64,000 bases of DNA from Arabidopsis thaliana (taxonomy: Eukaryota; Streptophyta; Magnoliopsida; Brassicales; Brassicaceae), in contig NC_003075.7 in NCBI RefSeq assembly GCF_000001735.4, positions 11,285,001 to 11,349,000 on the forward strand, written 5' to 3'. Position 1 is the stretch's first letter. Every line of letters starts with the position of its first letter. The translations under genes and the position numbers were made by a program. Below the pieces are notes generated by a model. The model saw only the letters and a list, made by a program, of their open reading frames with translations, did no database searches and was not told where the DNA came from. This document shows positions 36,680-47,500 of the stretch, one piece after another.

Positions 36680-37410
36680 GAAAGAGTGAAAGACAATGAA
36701 AAGCAGAGTAAATCAAGAATCTGACAATGACAGTTTTTTTAAAAAAAATTCTCGTTCATTCGCCGATTCTCGAAACCTTTGACCGAATTCGTTATTCAAA
36801 GAAAAAAAATCAGTCAGATGTTAAATACTCAAATATATTGGTTACAACTTACAACACATTTGCTGTGTCTGAACAGAGTCTTGCATAGAATGGAACTGAG
36901 AAGGCGAGTGGGCATGTTTGTGAGCGCACTTATAAAAATAAAGGGCCAAAATATTCTTAAGGCCCATAATAGGCTTACTTGTACTTTTTCCTTCTATCAG
37001 GAGTCTAATTTATTAGAAGCCCATCATCTTAAAACAACCAATTTGTACCACATGATAGAGTAGTCCGCAAGCATTGACTTGGACACTAAAAAGTAGCTTT
37101 TAATAAAAAGGAAGACTTGCAAGCAGCATTTGCCATTTTTTACTACTATATCATCGTAAAAATTAGGAATATTGGTAAACGAGAGTGGTTTGCGAGTAAG
37201 TCGAATGACGTAATCCCTATATCTTTTTGGAAACTTTCTCTATTGAAGTAACACATTAACGAAGAAGAATAATGTACATCGATTGTTTCTTTTTTTCTTT
37301 TTGTTCACGTTACAGCATCGTTTAGGTTCGTATTTTTGCTTACTTGGTATATATGTTAGACATTTTTTATAAAAAGTTAAAAACTAAAGAAAAAGAGTGG
37401 GTCGCCGCCG
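36680..37410. promoter_or_regulatory. Divergent promoter, CRK27 / F-box gene
   Basis: This is 731 bp between two divergent starts. A W-box core TTGACC is at 36779-36784, typical of WRKY-controlled defence genes. A GGCCCA site II motif (about 36961) and a related agggccaaa run (about 36942) also occur. I see no gene. Confidence 0.4.
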
Positions 37411-38664
37411 ATGGATAGACGAGAAGAAGAAGAAGAAGAAACTGGATATGGTGAGAAGGGAACAAGAAATCAATCTAAAGAAGACGAGAGCCGTCTTGGT
37501 AAGATTTTCGAGCTGATACCTCTTGATATGATTCCTGATATACTCTTGAGACTGCCCGCTAAATCTGCTGTGAGGTTCCGTATCGTCTCGAAGCTATGGT
37601 TATCCATCACCACTCGTCCATATTTCATCAGGTCGTTCGCGTTTCCTTCTTCAACTCGGCTTTGTCTTATGGCCTGCGTCAAAGCAAGAGACATGCGTTT
37701 ATTTATCTCACTGCACCAACATGATGACGGATCTTACGCTCATGTGGACCGTTGTGAGATAAAATCCCCTAAACATGATTATTACAATCCGAGTTCCGAA
37801 TCTGTCAACGGTTTGGTGTGTTTCGGAGACTTTTACAATATCGTAGTTTGGAATCCTTCAATGAGACAACATGTTACATTACCCGAACCTAAACCACACA
37901 GTACTGTCAGGTACTTTATACGTAGCTGTTTAGGATACGATCCGGTCGAGGATAAGTATAAAGTATTGTCCATCTCAGGCTACCACAATGGCAACCACGA
38001 TCCTCTCGTTTTTACATTGGGACCTCAAGAATCATGGAGAGTGATCCAAAATAGCCCTTTAGATATCCCTCTACCAACCGGAGGATCACGAGTAGGTACA
38101 TGCATCAACGGGCACGTGTACTATGAAGCGCAGATACGTTTTAAAGTAGATGATATTTTTAATTTTGAAAATATCCTTATGAGCTTCGATGTGAGGTACG
38201 AAAAGTTCAACACAATAAAAAAACCAGCTGATCCTACACTTCGAAACTTCATGCTCAACTACCAAGGAAAATTAGCATGGTTTTGCTCCGATTATTCTTC
38301 TATAAGGTTTTGGGTTTTAGATGATGGAGACAAACAAGAATGGTCGCTCAAAAACTTTATTTTGCCTTTTCCAATCTCTCCTGAAATTGACCCCATCTTT
38401 GAATGTAGAGTGATGCTGACTGGTGTTACTCATGATACTGGTGAGTTCATTTTTATTAATGCGACAATGTGTGATGCATTTTGTGTTTTATATTATGATC
38501 CAAAGAGTGGGAGTGAAAGGAGGATCGAGTATGAAGGGATTGGAGACAGAGAATTCTGTATTAATACTGGAATTTTGGAGTGCAAACGTTTCACTATTGA
38601 TTGGTTTCCCAATCATAATGAGAGTCTCATGTCTTTGGTTAATGTCCTTAAAAAGGCCGATTAG
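37411..38664 (+). CDS. F-box protein with F-box-associated domain (417 aa)
   Basis: This is a single exon of 417 codons. A Glu-rich N-terminus (MDRREEEEEETG) precedes an F-box at about residues 34-78 (LIPLDMIPDILLRLPAKS, then RFRIVSKLWLSI), followed by an FBA type region with the hallmarks NGLVCFGD, VVWNPSMRQ, LGYDPVEDKYKVL and SWRVIQNSPLD. F-box proteins join SCF ubiquitin ligases by binding ASK/SKP1 and select substrates through the C-terminal domain. This belongs to the very large, fast-evolving FBA family, so its substrate cannot be inferred. From recall it fits AT4G21240. No frame damage is seen. Confidence 0.92.
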   Translation: MDRREEEEEETGYGEKGTRNQSKEDESRLGKIFELIPLDMIPDILLRLPAKSAVRFRIVSKLWLSITTRPYFIRSFAFPSSTRLCLMACVKARDMRLFISLHQHDDGSYAHVDRCEIKSPKHDYYNPSSESVNGLVCFGDFYNIVVWNPSMRQHVTLPEPKPHSTVRYFIRSCLGYDPVEDKYKVLSISGYHNGNHDPLVFTLGPQESWRVIQNSPLDIPLPTGGSRVGTCINGHVYYEAQIRFKVDDIFNFENILMSFDVRYEKFNTIKKPADPTLRNFMLNYQGKLAWFCSDYSSIRFWVLDDGDKQEWSLKNFILPFPISPEIDPIFECRVMLTGVTHDTGEFIFINATMCDAFCVLYYDPKSGSERRIEYEGIGDREFCINTGILECKRFTIDWFPNHNESLMSLVNVLKKAD

Positions 38665-38889
38665 TAAGAAATAGGAATTGTGTGGTATTATACTTTTGTT
38701 GTACTATGACTATTGGTTTTATTAAGTATTAATAAAAAAATCTGGTTGGTAGTAAAAACTAGAAGAATCGTGATTGTTATTTTAAATACTGTAGACATCC
38801 TTTTTTGTTTTTTTTTCAAGAATATGAATTATGCCCATTATAGCATATATAGTTATGTAAATAACGGGATAATATAGAATCTTGTTACG

Positions 38890-39110
38890 TACACTGCCTC
38901 TTTTAGCGACATTCTTGTCCTCGCCACAGATTCTTTACTCACAAGCTCACTATGGTTCCTTCAGAGATATTGTTTTCAAACTTCTGTTTATGCTATCTGG
39001 CGTGAAAGGAATAGAAGAAGGCATGGGGAGTTCAGAATTGGGGACAGTCCTCTCTCGCTAGATCATCCTATTGCCACTATAGATATATCCCTGAAAAGAG
39101 TAATGATGTG
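38890..39110 (+). mobile_element. Small relic of a LINE C-terminal domain
   Basis: From about 38974 the plus strand reads FQTSVYAIWRERNRRRHGE, the signature of the end of plant LINE reverse-transcriptase polyproteins (FQ..VY.IWRERN.RRH). The reading continues through DSPLSLDHPIATIDISLKRV, resembling the last helix of the domain. Upstream sequence is out of frame. Only about 200 bp survive. Confidence 0.75.
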
Positions 39111-39142
39111 TGACTTACATATTTTTTGATCGATTTTGATCA

Positions 39143-39222
39143 AAAATTGTAACTTATTAATGTCGAAATCTTTTTTTATTATTGAGTAATTGTTTTTAAA
39201 ATTGTAACTTATTAATGTCGAA
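39143..39222. repeat. 25-bp direct repeat (period 55)
   Basis: The block aaaattgtaacttattaatg plus tcgaa occurs at 39143-39167 and 39198-39222, separated by a T-rich spacer. Confidence 0.85.
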
Positions 39223-39549
39223 TTTTTATTTTTTTTTATTTTGAACAAGATATTAATATTTGGTTTCTAATTTTTAGGTTTTGGAAAAAGAAAGAAGAGA
39301 AAATTAAATATTTTGGTAAACGCTAAAAAAAACTTATAAATCTATTTGCAAAAATTTTCAAAGTGCATGACAAAACTTTTATGAATGGCAAAAATCGGGG
39401 AAAAACCGAAAAACAATAGTTATTGACAATATGTCACATCAAAACCATTTTCTTAATTAACATTTGACAAATGAACTCTAAAATAATCAATTTTTAATGT
39501 AAAAAAGAATAAATTAATATTTGACCAACCTGGATCTTTCATGAATTCC

Positions 39550-42100
39550 TGTTCTATGAAGTTCAGAGGAGACGCTCCTCCGTACTTGTCCCCTTCTTAA
39601 AATCAAATTGAAAGCTGTTTTTCTTTAATAAATAAATAAATGCAAAGAGACTTGTCTTAAGTATCAAACACATTACACGAAACATTCACCATGTCAAATC
39701 TAGAACCATTTAAATAACATTTTCTTCTCATCTTAAAGGACACATTCCACAGTTTCAGACAATAACTATTTCTTCACCTTCTTCTTAGAACTGTTCTTCA
39801 TCTGAATTTTGCCACAGATCTTAGGTAAATCAATGAATCTATTTATCTATATCTTAAAATATCATTGTTTAGTACGTAAGTCAATGAGATTACTTGCAGA
39901 CTACTCATCCGAAAGCAACTTGCAAATGTAATGTGCTTACCACTCTTTGAAACCTTCAATATAAAGAACAACAATGGTTAATTAGATCATAAGCAAACAA
40001 GAAACATTTCAAGCTTTGAGGCAAAGAAAATGAAGACCCTATTTGTCCTTTTTCTTCTCCTTCTCTGTGTTTTCGCGATCAACGCAAATCAAGAAGAAGA
40101 GAACCTACCACAATCTCATCATAATCTGCTTCACAAAGTCCAACAATGGAGAACATCTCTGAAAGAATCAAGTGCTGCAGAACTCAAGCTATCTTCAGCA
40201 ATCATTATGGCCGGAGTGTTATGTTTCCTAGCTGCCTTAATCTCGAGCGCAGGTGGAATCGGCGGTGGAGGTTTATTCATTCCTATCATGACTATAGTTG
40301 CAGGGGTTGACTTGAAAACCGCGTCAAGCTTCTCTGCTTTTATGGTAACCGGGGGATCAATTGCTAATGTAATCAGCAATCTCTTTGGTGGTAAAGCATT
40401 GCTTGATTACGACTTAGCCTTGCTTCTTGAGCCTTGTATGCTTTTAGGAGTAAGTATTGGTGTTATCTGCAACAGAGTTTTGCCTGAATGGCTCATCACT
40501 GTTCTTTTCGCTGTGTTCCTCGCTTGGTCTAGCTTGAAGACTTGTAGAAGTGGAGTCAAGTTTTGGAAACTTGAGTCTGAGATTGCGAGAGAATCAGGAC
40601 ATGGGAGGCCCGAGAGAGGACAAGGCCAAATAGAGGAGGAGACTAAGAACCTTAAAGCACCTTTACTTGAAGCTCAAGCGACCAAAAACAAATCAAAGAT
40701 TCCATGGACGAAACTTGGTGTCTTGGTTATTGTTTGGGCGTCTTTCTTTGTTATTTATCTTCTCCGTGGAAACAAAGATGGCAAGGTATGTTAAATAACT
40801 TCATCGATCGATAGGCTATATCGAATTTGCTACAGCGAAAATCGACTGATTCTCCTTATGTTTGTGTGCAGGGAATTATAACTATAAAGCCTTGTGGTGT
40901 GGAGTATTGGATTCTGCTTTCACTTCAGATACCTCTTGCTTTGATTTTCACAAAGTTGGCTCTTTCAAGAACCGAAAGTCGCCAAGAACAATCCCCTAAC
41001 GATCAGGTAAAATGCAAAAGCTAAGTATAAAACTGATTGAAGTCAGGAAAAAGAAATCAGATGCTAAACATTTACATCTTACATGAGCAGAAAAATCAAG
41101 AAGGTACAAGACTGGACAAGTCCACGCGGTTAAAGTTCCCGGCGATGTCCTTTTTAGCCGGTTTATTAGGAGGTATATTTGGTATTGGAGGTGGAATGCT
41201 TATAAGCCCTCTTCTTCTTCAATCTGGGATACCACCACAGGTATTTATAAAAGAAACAAACAAAGCTTCTCTCACATTTTTCATCTGATTTTTCGCAAGT
41301 CTTTAATTTGAGCATGAGATTGATGCAGATAACAGCAGCGACAACTTCTTTCATGGTGTTCTTCTCAGCAACAATGTCTGCAGTCCAGTACCTGCTACTA
41401 GGAATGCAAAACACAGACACAGCTTATGTATTTTCCTTTATTTGCTTCCTTGCTTCACTTCTTGGACTGGTTTTGGTTCAGAAAGCTGTAGCTCAGTTTG
41501 GAAGAGCTTCCATTATAGTTTTCTCGGTTGGAACCGTGATGTCTCTGAGCACAGTCCTTATGACAAGTTTTGGAGCTCTTGATGTCTGGACTGATTACGT
41601 GGCAGGCAAGGACATGGGTTTCAAGCTGCCATGTTAAGACATCATGCCTTTGGATCATCGACAATAGAGATCTAAAGAAAATCATCTGTTTCTTTTTATC
41701 ATCTTCTTTTTCTTGTTTGGCAACAGAGGCTCTGAATTGACTTCTATGTAAGAGGGAGATTTAGAGCAATATGGCATTGTAATGTTTATATGTTTTGTAA
41801 AATTAATACTTTGGGAGTGTAACTATAGTTCAGACCTTCACTGGAAACAACAGTTTATGTGTCGCAGTTAAGTAGCTGCTAATATAGTTGTAATGTTGTG
41901 TTGATTCTAAGATTTTGTAAGCAAGGAAACAGGTTGCAAATGAACAAAATGATAAAAGACAGTGGCTGTCTGAAATTTTCTATCATACAACATGAGAATG
42001 TCACATTTCTAAAATAGTTAAGCTGCTACATAATAACACTGGGAGTATAAAGATCCAGAATAAACGCTGTATTTTCGTAGCACTCCAATTATTTGACACT
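39550..42100 (+). repeat. Tandem duplication unit A (TauE/SafE gene 1)
   Basis: Similarity to unit B runs from before the gene (ccatgtcaaatc, cacattccacagtttcag, aagaacaaca-ggttaattaga) through the coding region to 3' flank blocks (ttctatgtaagagg, tggcattgt-atgtttatatg). Boundaries are approximate. Confidence 0.75.
40030..41637 (+). CDS. TauE/SafE family membrane transporter (449 aa), copy 1
   Basis: Four exons: 40030-40785, 40872-41006, 41091-41240 and 41329-41637, total 449 residues. It starts [19 protein letters not shown] (signal peptide), then a short hydrophilic lumenal stretch. Two TauE/SafE repeats follow, each with the glycine-rich core: [13 protein letters not shown] in the first half and [17 protein letters not shown] in the second, plus [11 protein letters not shown] and [22 protein letters not shown]. 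About eight to ten membrane helices are expected. A charged loop ([20 protein letters not shown]) separates the halves. The family exports sulfite or other sulfonates in bacteria; plant members are poorly defined and lie on endomembranes. From recall this is AT4G21250. Its neighbour is a tandem copy. Confidence 0.93.
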
Positions 42101-42542
42101 CCTTGAACATCCATGTTCCATGAAGTGCAGCGGAGGAACTTTTCTTTCTTCTCAGCTTTTTAAAACAATAACTGATTCTCGAAATATGCAAAGAGACTCT
42201 GTCAGAAAGATCAAACACAATACACAACCCATCACCATGTCAAATCCTAAACCATTCAACAAAAAATTTCCTCGTTATCTGAAACGACACATTCCACAGT
42301 TTCAGATATTAATAACTAATTCTCCTTCTTGGTCTGAATGTTTCCACATATCACAGATAAACCAATGAATCTATCTTCAATATCATTGTTTAGTAGTTAA
42401 TTTAATGTGATTACTTGCAGCCTACTCATCCTAAAGCATTTTGCAATGAAATGTTCTTACCCCTCTTTGAAACCTTCCATATAAAGAACAACAACGGTTA
42501 ATTAGAACACAAGCAAAAGTTTCAAGCTTTCAGGCAAAGAAA
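41638..42542. other. Spacer between the two TauE copies
   Basis: This holds the 3' flank of copy 1 and the duplicated 5' flank of copy 2. Recognisable shared blocks include catcaccatgtcaaatc (near 42228) and aaccaatgaatctat. No separate gene is seen. Confidence 0.6.
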
Positions 42543-44490
42543 ATGAAGACACTTTTTGTCCTTTTTATTCTCATTCTCTGTGTTTTCGCGATCAACGCTA
42601 ATCAACAAGAAGAGATCAATCAAGAGAGCACACAACAGACTCATCAAAATCTGCTCTACAAAGTCCAAAAATGGAGAACATCTTTGAAAGATTCAAGTGA
42701 TGCAGAACTCAAGTTATCTCCAGCACTCGTTGTGGCTGGAGTCTTATGCTTCACGGCTGCTTTGATTTCGAGCGCAAGTGGTATTGGCGATGGATTTTTC
42801 TTCATTCCAATTATGAATTTAGTCGCAGGGATAGACTTGAAAGCAGCTTCAAGCTTCTCTGCTTTTATGGTAACCGGTGGATCTATAGCGAATCTAATCA
42901 ACAATCACTTTGGCTGTAAAAAATTGATTGATTACGACTTAGCCTTGCTTCTTGAGCCTTGTATGCTTCTAGGAGTAAGTGTTGGTGTTATCTGCAACAA
43001 AGTTTTTCCTGAGTGGCTCATCACTGGTCTTTTCGTGGTGTTCCTCATGTGGTCTTCCATGGAGACTTGTGAAAATGGACATACTTCTTGGAAATTGAGT
43101 CTGATATTGCGCGAGAAAGAGGACATGAGAGACTCGAGACTGGCCGAGGTGAAACGGAGGAGGACAATAATATTCTTCAAGCACCTTTACTTGAAGATCA
43201 AGAAAACAGAAACAAAGCAAAGCTTCCTTGGAAGAAACTTGGTGTCTTAGCTATTTTTTGGGCGTCTTTCTTTGTCATTTATCTTCTCCGTGGGAATAAA
43301 GATGGCAAGGTATAATGATATATAACTCCAAAGTTCGATAGATTTTATACAAAGTCGACTGATTCTGTTTATGTTATGTGCAGGGAATCATATCGATAAA
43401 GCCTTGCAGTGTGGAGTATTGGATTCTACTGTCACTTCAGATACCTCTTGCCTTAGTTTTCACAATTTTGGCTCTCTCTAGAACCGAAAGTCTCCAAGAA
43501 CAATCCATAAGCAATCAAGAAGGTACAAGACTGGACCACCAGTTCAAGCGGTTAATGTTCCCAGTGATGTCATTTTTAGCCGGCTTATTAGGCGGTATAT
43601 TCGGTATTGGAGGTGGAATGATTATAAGCCCTCTTCTTCTTCGAGCTGGGATACCACCACAGGTATTTAACAAAAGAAGAACAGTTTTAGTTACTGTTCT
43701 TTCTGATATTTCACAAGTGTTTCAAAGTTGAATATATGATTGATGCAGGTAACAGCAGCAACTACTTCATTCATGGTGTTCTTCTCTGCAACAATGTCTG
43801 GCGTTCAGTATTTACTACTAGGAATGCAGAACACAGAAGCAGCTTATGTGTTTTCTGTGATTTGCTTCTTTGCTTCAACTCTCGGACTTGTTTTTGCTCA
43901 GAAAGTTGTACCTCACTTTAGAAGAGCTTCCATTATAGTGTTCTTGGTCGGGACAATGATGTATCTGACGACAATCGTTATGGCTTCCTTTGGAATTCTT
44001 GTGTTCTATATAGATAATGATGCAGGAAAAGACATTGGTTTCCAACTGCCATGTTAAGACATCAAATCTTTGGATCTTAAACACCAAACAAGGTCATCGG
44101 TTTCTTCTTTTTCTTGTTTTTGCTTCACTATGATGCTCTGAATTGGCTTCTATGTAAGAGGCAGATTTGGAGCAAGATGGCATTGTGATGTTTATATGTT
44201 TTGTAAATGTAAGTAATTTGGGGAAGTAACTATATTTAAGACCTTGACTGGAAACTGTGTTGCAGTTGAGAAACTGCTAGTGTTTTATAAAGTTCTGTAA
44301 GGAAATGAACCAACTCTGATTTCTTTTAGAAGAACAATTGGATAATAAGACACTTCCTGTCTGAAAAAATACATTTAAACATTGAATAGCAGAGGATTAT
44401 GTTTCTCATACAACATAGAGAAAGCCACATTGCTAAGACAGCAAGCTGCTCTACTATCATAAAGATCCGGAAAAAATGTTAGTAATGAGT
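42100..44490 (+). repeat. Tandem duplication unit B (TauE/SafE gene 2)
   Basis: Second copy of the ~2.4-kb unit. It shares 5' flank, coding and 3' flank with unit A, including the late block ctcatacaacat...cataaagatccgg. Boundaries are approximate. Confidence 0.75.
42543..44057 (+). CDS. TauE/SafE family membrane transporter, copy 2, with 1-base frameshift
   Basis: Three exon blocks are seen: 42543-43309, 43384-43662 and 43749-44057. The first encodes the same signal peptide and first TauE/SafE half as copy 1. Between 43094 and 43095 one base present in copy 1 is missing, so the initial frame runs into a divergent, basic tail and stops near 43250. The downstream frame is open to the end of the exon and rejoins the family sequence ([26 protein letters not shown]). 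Copy 2 lacks the second intron of copy 1: the sequence reads straight through SNQEGTRLD. In the first half the glycine core is changed to SASGIGDGFFF. Either this is a decaying pseudogene or an extra small intron of length 2 mod 3 restores the frame. From recall the locus is AT4G21260 with a shorter annotated protein than copy 1. Confidence 0.75.
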
Positions 44491-44578
44491 TTAAGAGGTT
44501 ACAAGATAAGAGATTGATGTGTCAAAACCCACAAGAGAAGAGTTGTGAATCAATAATTGGCAGATCTTCTGAACATTT
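44058..44578. other. 3' flanks of TauE copy 2 and ATK1 (convergent)
   Basis: This is 521 bp between two stops on opposite strands. The left half is duplicated 3' flank, and the right end is the ATK1 3' UTR. No gene is seen. Confidence 0.55.
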
Positions 44579-47500
44579 TTAGCCATAGCTTAAGCGAGAG
44601 TCAAGGAGCTTCGTTGAAGTTTGTCGCCTAGGTATACCAATTTCACACGCATTTACTCTAGCAGCAAACCGGAGTGAGCAAAGAGACTCTCCAGCAGAAG
44701 TTGGGTCAGGCGAAATGTTTACGAACATCAAGGTCTTTGAATCTCCTCCTAGGCAAGGCTGCACAAGCATATGCCATTGTTACTAAATTTTGAAATGACA
44801 TTATGAAAAATGATTTATGTAGCCACAATTTAAACAACGAAAACAAACCTGGAGCAGATATGTTAGCTTTGAGTTTCTGAAAGGAACATGATCTTCTTTC
44901 TTAGCCAATGCAAATATTACATCACTCAAAGCTGATAAACTTTTGTTTATAGCCTGTTGTTGTGTAGAACAAAGATAAGTAAGGATATGCTGAAAGCAAA
45001 AGCTTGGAAAGATTATGTTTGAAACAACAAAAAACCTGTGTCTCTTTTAATCGATCTCCAGTTGCCCCACTCTTCGATAGCCTCTCGCTTCCAGCAAGAT
45101 CTATTAGGTTGAGAACACCTTGTACCTGCTGTTCGGTGCTCTGAAAGAGGAGGAATGTGTTGATAAAAAGTGTTGATAAAAAAGGATTTCAAAAATAAGA
45201 ACGAAAAGTCTACAAGGCAAGAAAAAACATTATTACCTCATTAACACCTGAAATCCTCATAGTAAACACGAAATGACTTCTAGATGATTGCTCATTCATT
45301 TGAGTCTTCCCTACTGACCTGCAAAAAGAGAATTCACTCTATGATTGGTCAATTGACAGAGAGTTATTTATTTGTTACGTTATGCATTCAAGAAAATCCA
45401 ATTTCAAATACCATGTATTCGTACAAGAACAAGAATGTTACTATATTCTCATAATCCACGGCTCTCAAAAGAGGCCAGAAATCATCATAAAAGTTCCAAG
45501 ACAATACCTGCTCTGAGCAGCCTGCTGCAAGAGTGAGGATATCTTTCCAACGCTGCACACATCAAATATGGTCAAGTCGCTGACATGGGTGTGTCCATTT
45601 ACGTCATGAGTGATTGTATATTGCTTTCCTGAGGTGCCACTGTCTGCTCGCACCAAGTCCATAGAAGTTGTTCGATTTGTAGAGAGCAAATCTCTGATGG
45701 TCTCATTATATATCTCCAACATCGATACCTACATTTTAAAGATAAATTTGAAAATCCAACAAATAAAGTTAGAAAAAAGGTGATGCCAATGAAATCAATC
45801 AGCAATATTGGATGAAATGTACACCTGCATCTTGTACTTCCAGCCTTGTGCACCGAGTGATTGACTGGCTTGGAATATCTGTTCAAGTGATCGAGGGATC
45901 AGTCCTTTCTGATCTGGCGCCTCAGGCCGGCCCATCATGGTGTAGGTCTTTCCAGAACCGGTCTGACCGTAGGCAAAGATACAAACCTGTATCCAAAAAA
46001 TATTTAAGATAGAGGCATCAACAATAGAACCTGGCTTCAAATTTGACACTTAAAAAAGGAGCCATATCTACACAAGCACTCTGTGCAACAAACACGAAAT
46101 ACTCCAACACTACTTCAAGCGAGTTACTCTAACTAGAAATATTTAACATAGCAGGTATATCCAGAGTACGTAAGTTAATGAAGAGAATAGACCTTATAGC
46201 CATCCAATGCACTCTGTACAAGTTGAGATATTTCAAAGAATACTTCCTCCTGGGAAGCTTCGTGGTTGAAAACTTTGTCAAAGGTGAAAGGATGTTTGTT
46301 CCCTGTTGACATATAGAACAGCACGAGGCAGGAAAAATGATTTAATGTCTTTGAGAATAGTCATTCATAGCAAAAAGTAATTCAAGTCAGGAAATAGTCA
46401 TACCACTCTGAACCAAATCAACACCTCTTCCTTGGGCTTCTGTTGAAGTAGGATAGGCTATTACAGTTGCTTCATGTCGTCCTCCATCGTCTGGTAACAA
46501 GGGACGCACTCGGCAGAAGACACGTATATTTCCTTTTAATTCCTGAATTTACAGCTTCTCTTAGCTCAGATCAAGACAGCCACATATATAAGGGAAAAAA
46601 AAATAGTTTCTTACAAGAATAGTGTTATGAAGCTTCTTCCGCAATAACTCTCCCTCACACAGTTGATGCTCCATGTCTGCAAGCCGGTCTTGTAGTTCGC
46701 ACAGTAGATGCTTCTGCTCCTCAAACTCTGTCCTAGTAAGAGATACTGATGCATCTGCCATCTGTATTCACAGTTATAAATATCTATCAAATTAGCTATT
46801 TGAAATCAAGAGCATCTGAAGGTCATGTACATCATTAACTTCCGAGATAAAATTGATCCTCCTGGTACCTTTTGCCTTTCATTGGCGATTGCTAATTGCT
46901 GCTCTAACATATTTAAACGCTCCTTCTGCAACGAACATGTCTCCTGCAGGGTAAAACTAAATATGAGACAGGAATGCGAAAAATGCACAACTTTGAACTG
47001 ACATCCAATACTAAAACAAAAAAAGTACTAACCTCCAACGATCCTGATTTTGCTGTCAAGATGTCTAGCTCTTGCGATGACTTTCCGACATTCTCCTGGT
47101 ACTTCCTGATCTCCTCAGACAGCTTCTGTGACTGTACAACTTGGCGATCACGGTCATCCCGGACTTGTTGGAGCTCATTCCGAAGATTAGTAACTTCCGA
47201 AAGCAATGAATCCTTCTGTTTTATAGCGTCATCTTGCAACACCTTGATCACAAAAAAAGGAAGAGGAACAAGTTAAGAAGAAATGAGACCAATTAAAGTT
47301 AGCACGCGACAGTAAGGCCAGTGGTAGAGAAGAAAAACTTACTCTGCTTGAAGATAGTTGATCCTGCAGCGACTTGCTGTGTCCCCTAAGTGTACTAAGA
47401 TTCTCCAGGATGCTTGACTTCTCTTTTTCAGCACGTGTGAGTGCAGCTCGAACTGTTTCAAGATCAGTCTGAAGTTTGCTGTTATATTGTTGCAAACTTG

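Larger units (their letters stand above)
38665..40029. other. Intergenic region with LINE relic, short direct repeat and start of the TauE duplication
   Basis: Left part: 3' flank of the F-box gene and a LINE fragment (38890-39110). Middle: a 25-bp direct repeat (39143-39167 and 39198-39222). Right part, from about 39550: sequence duplicated upstream of the second TauE copy, including the block ending gcaaagaaaATGAAGAC. No gene is seen. Confidence 0.6.
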
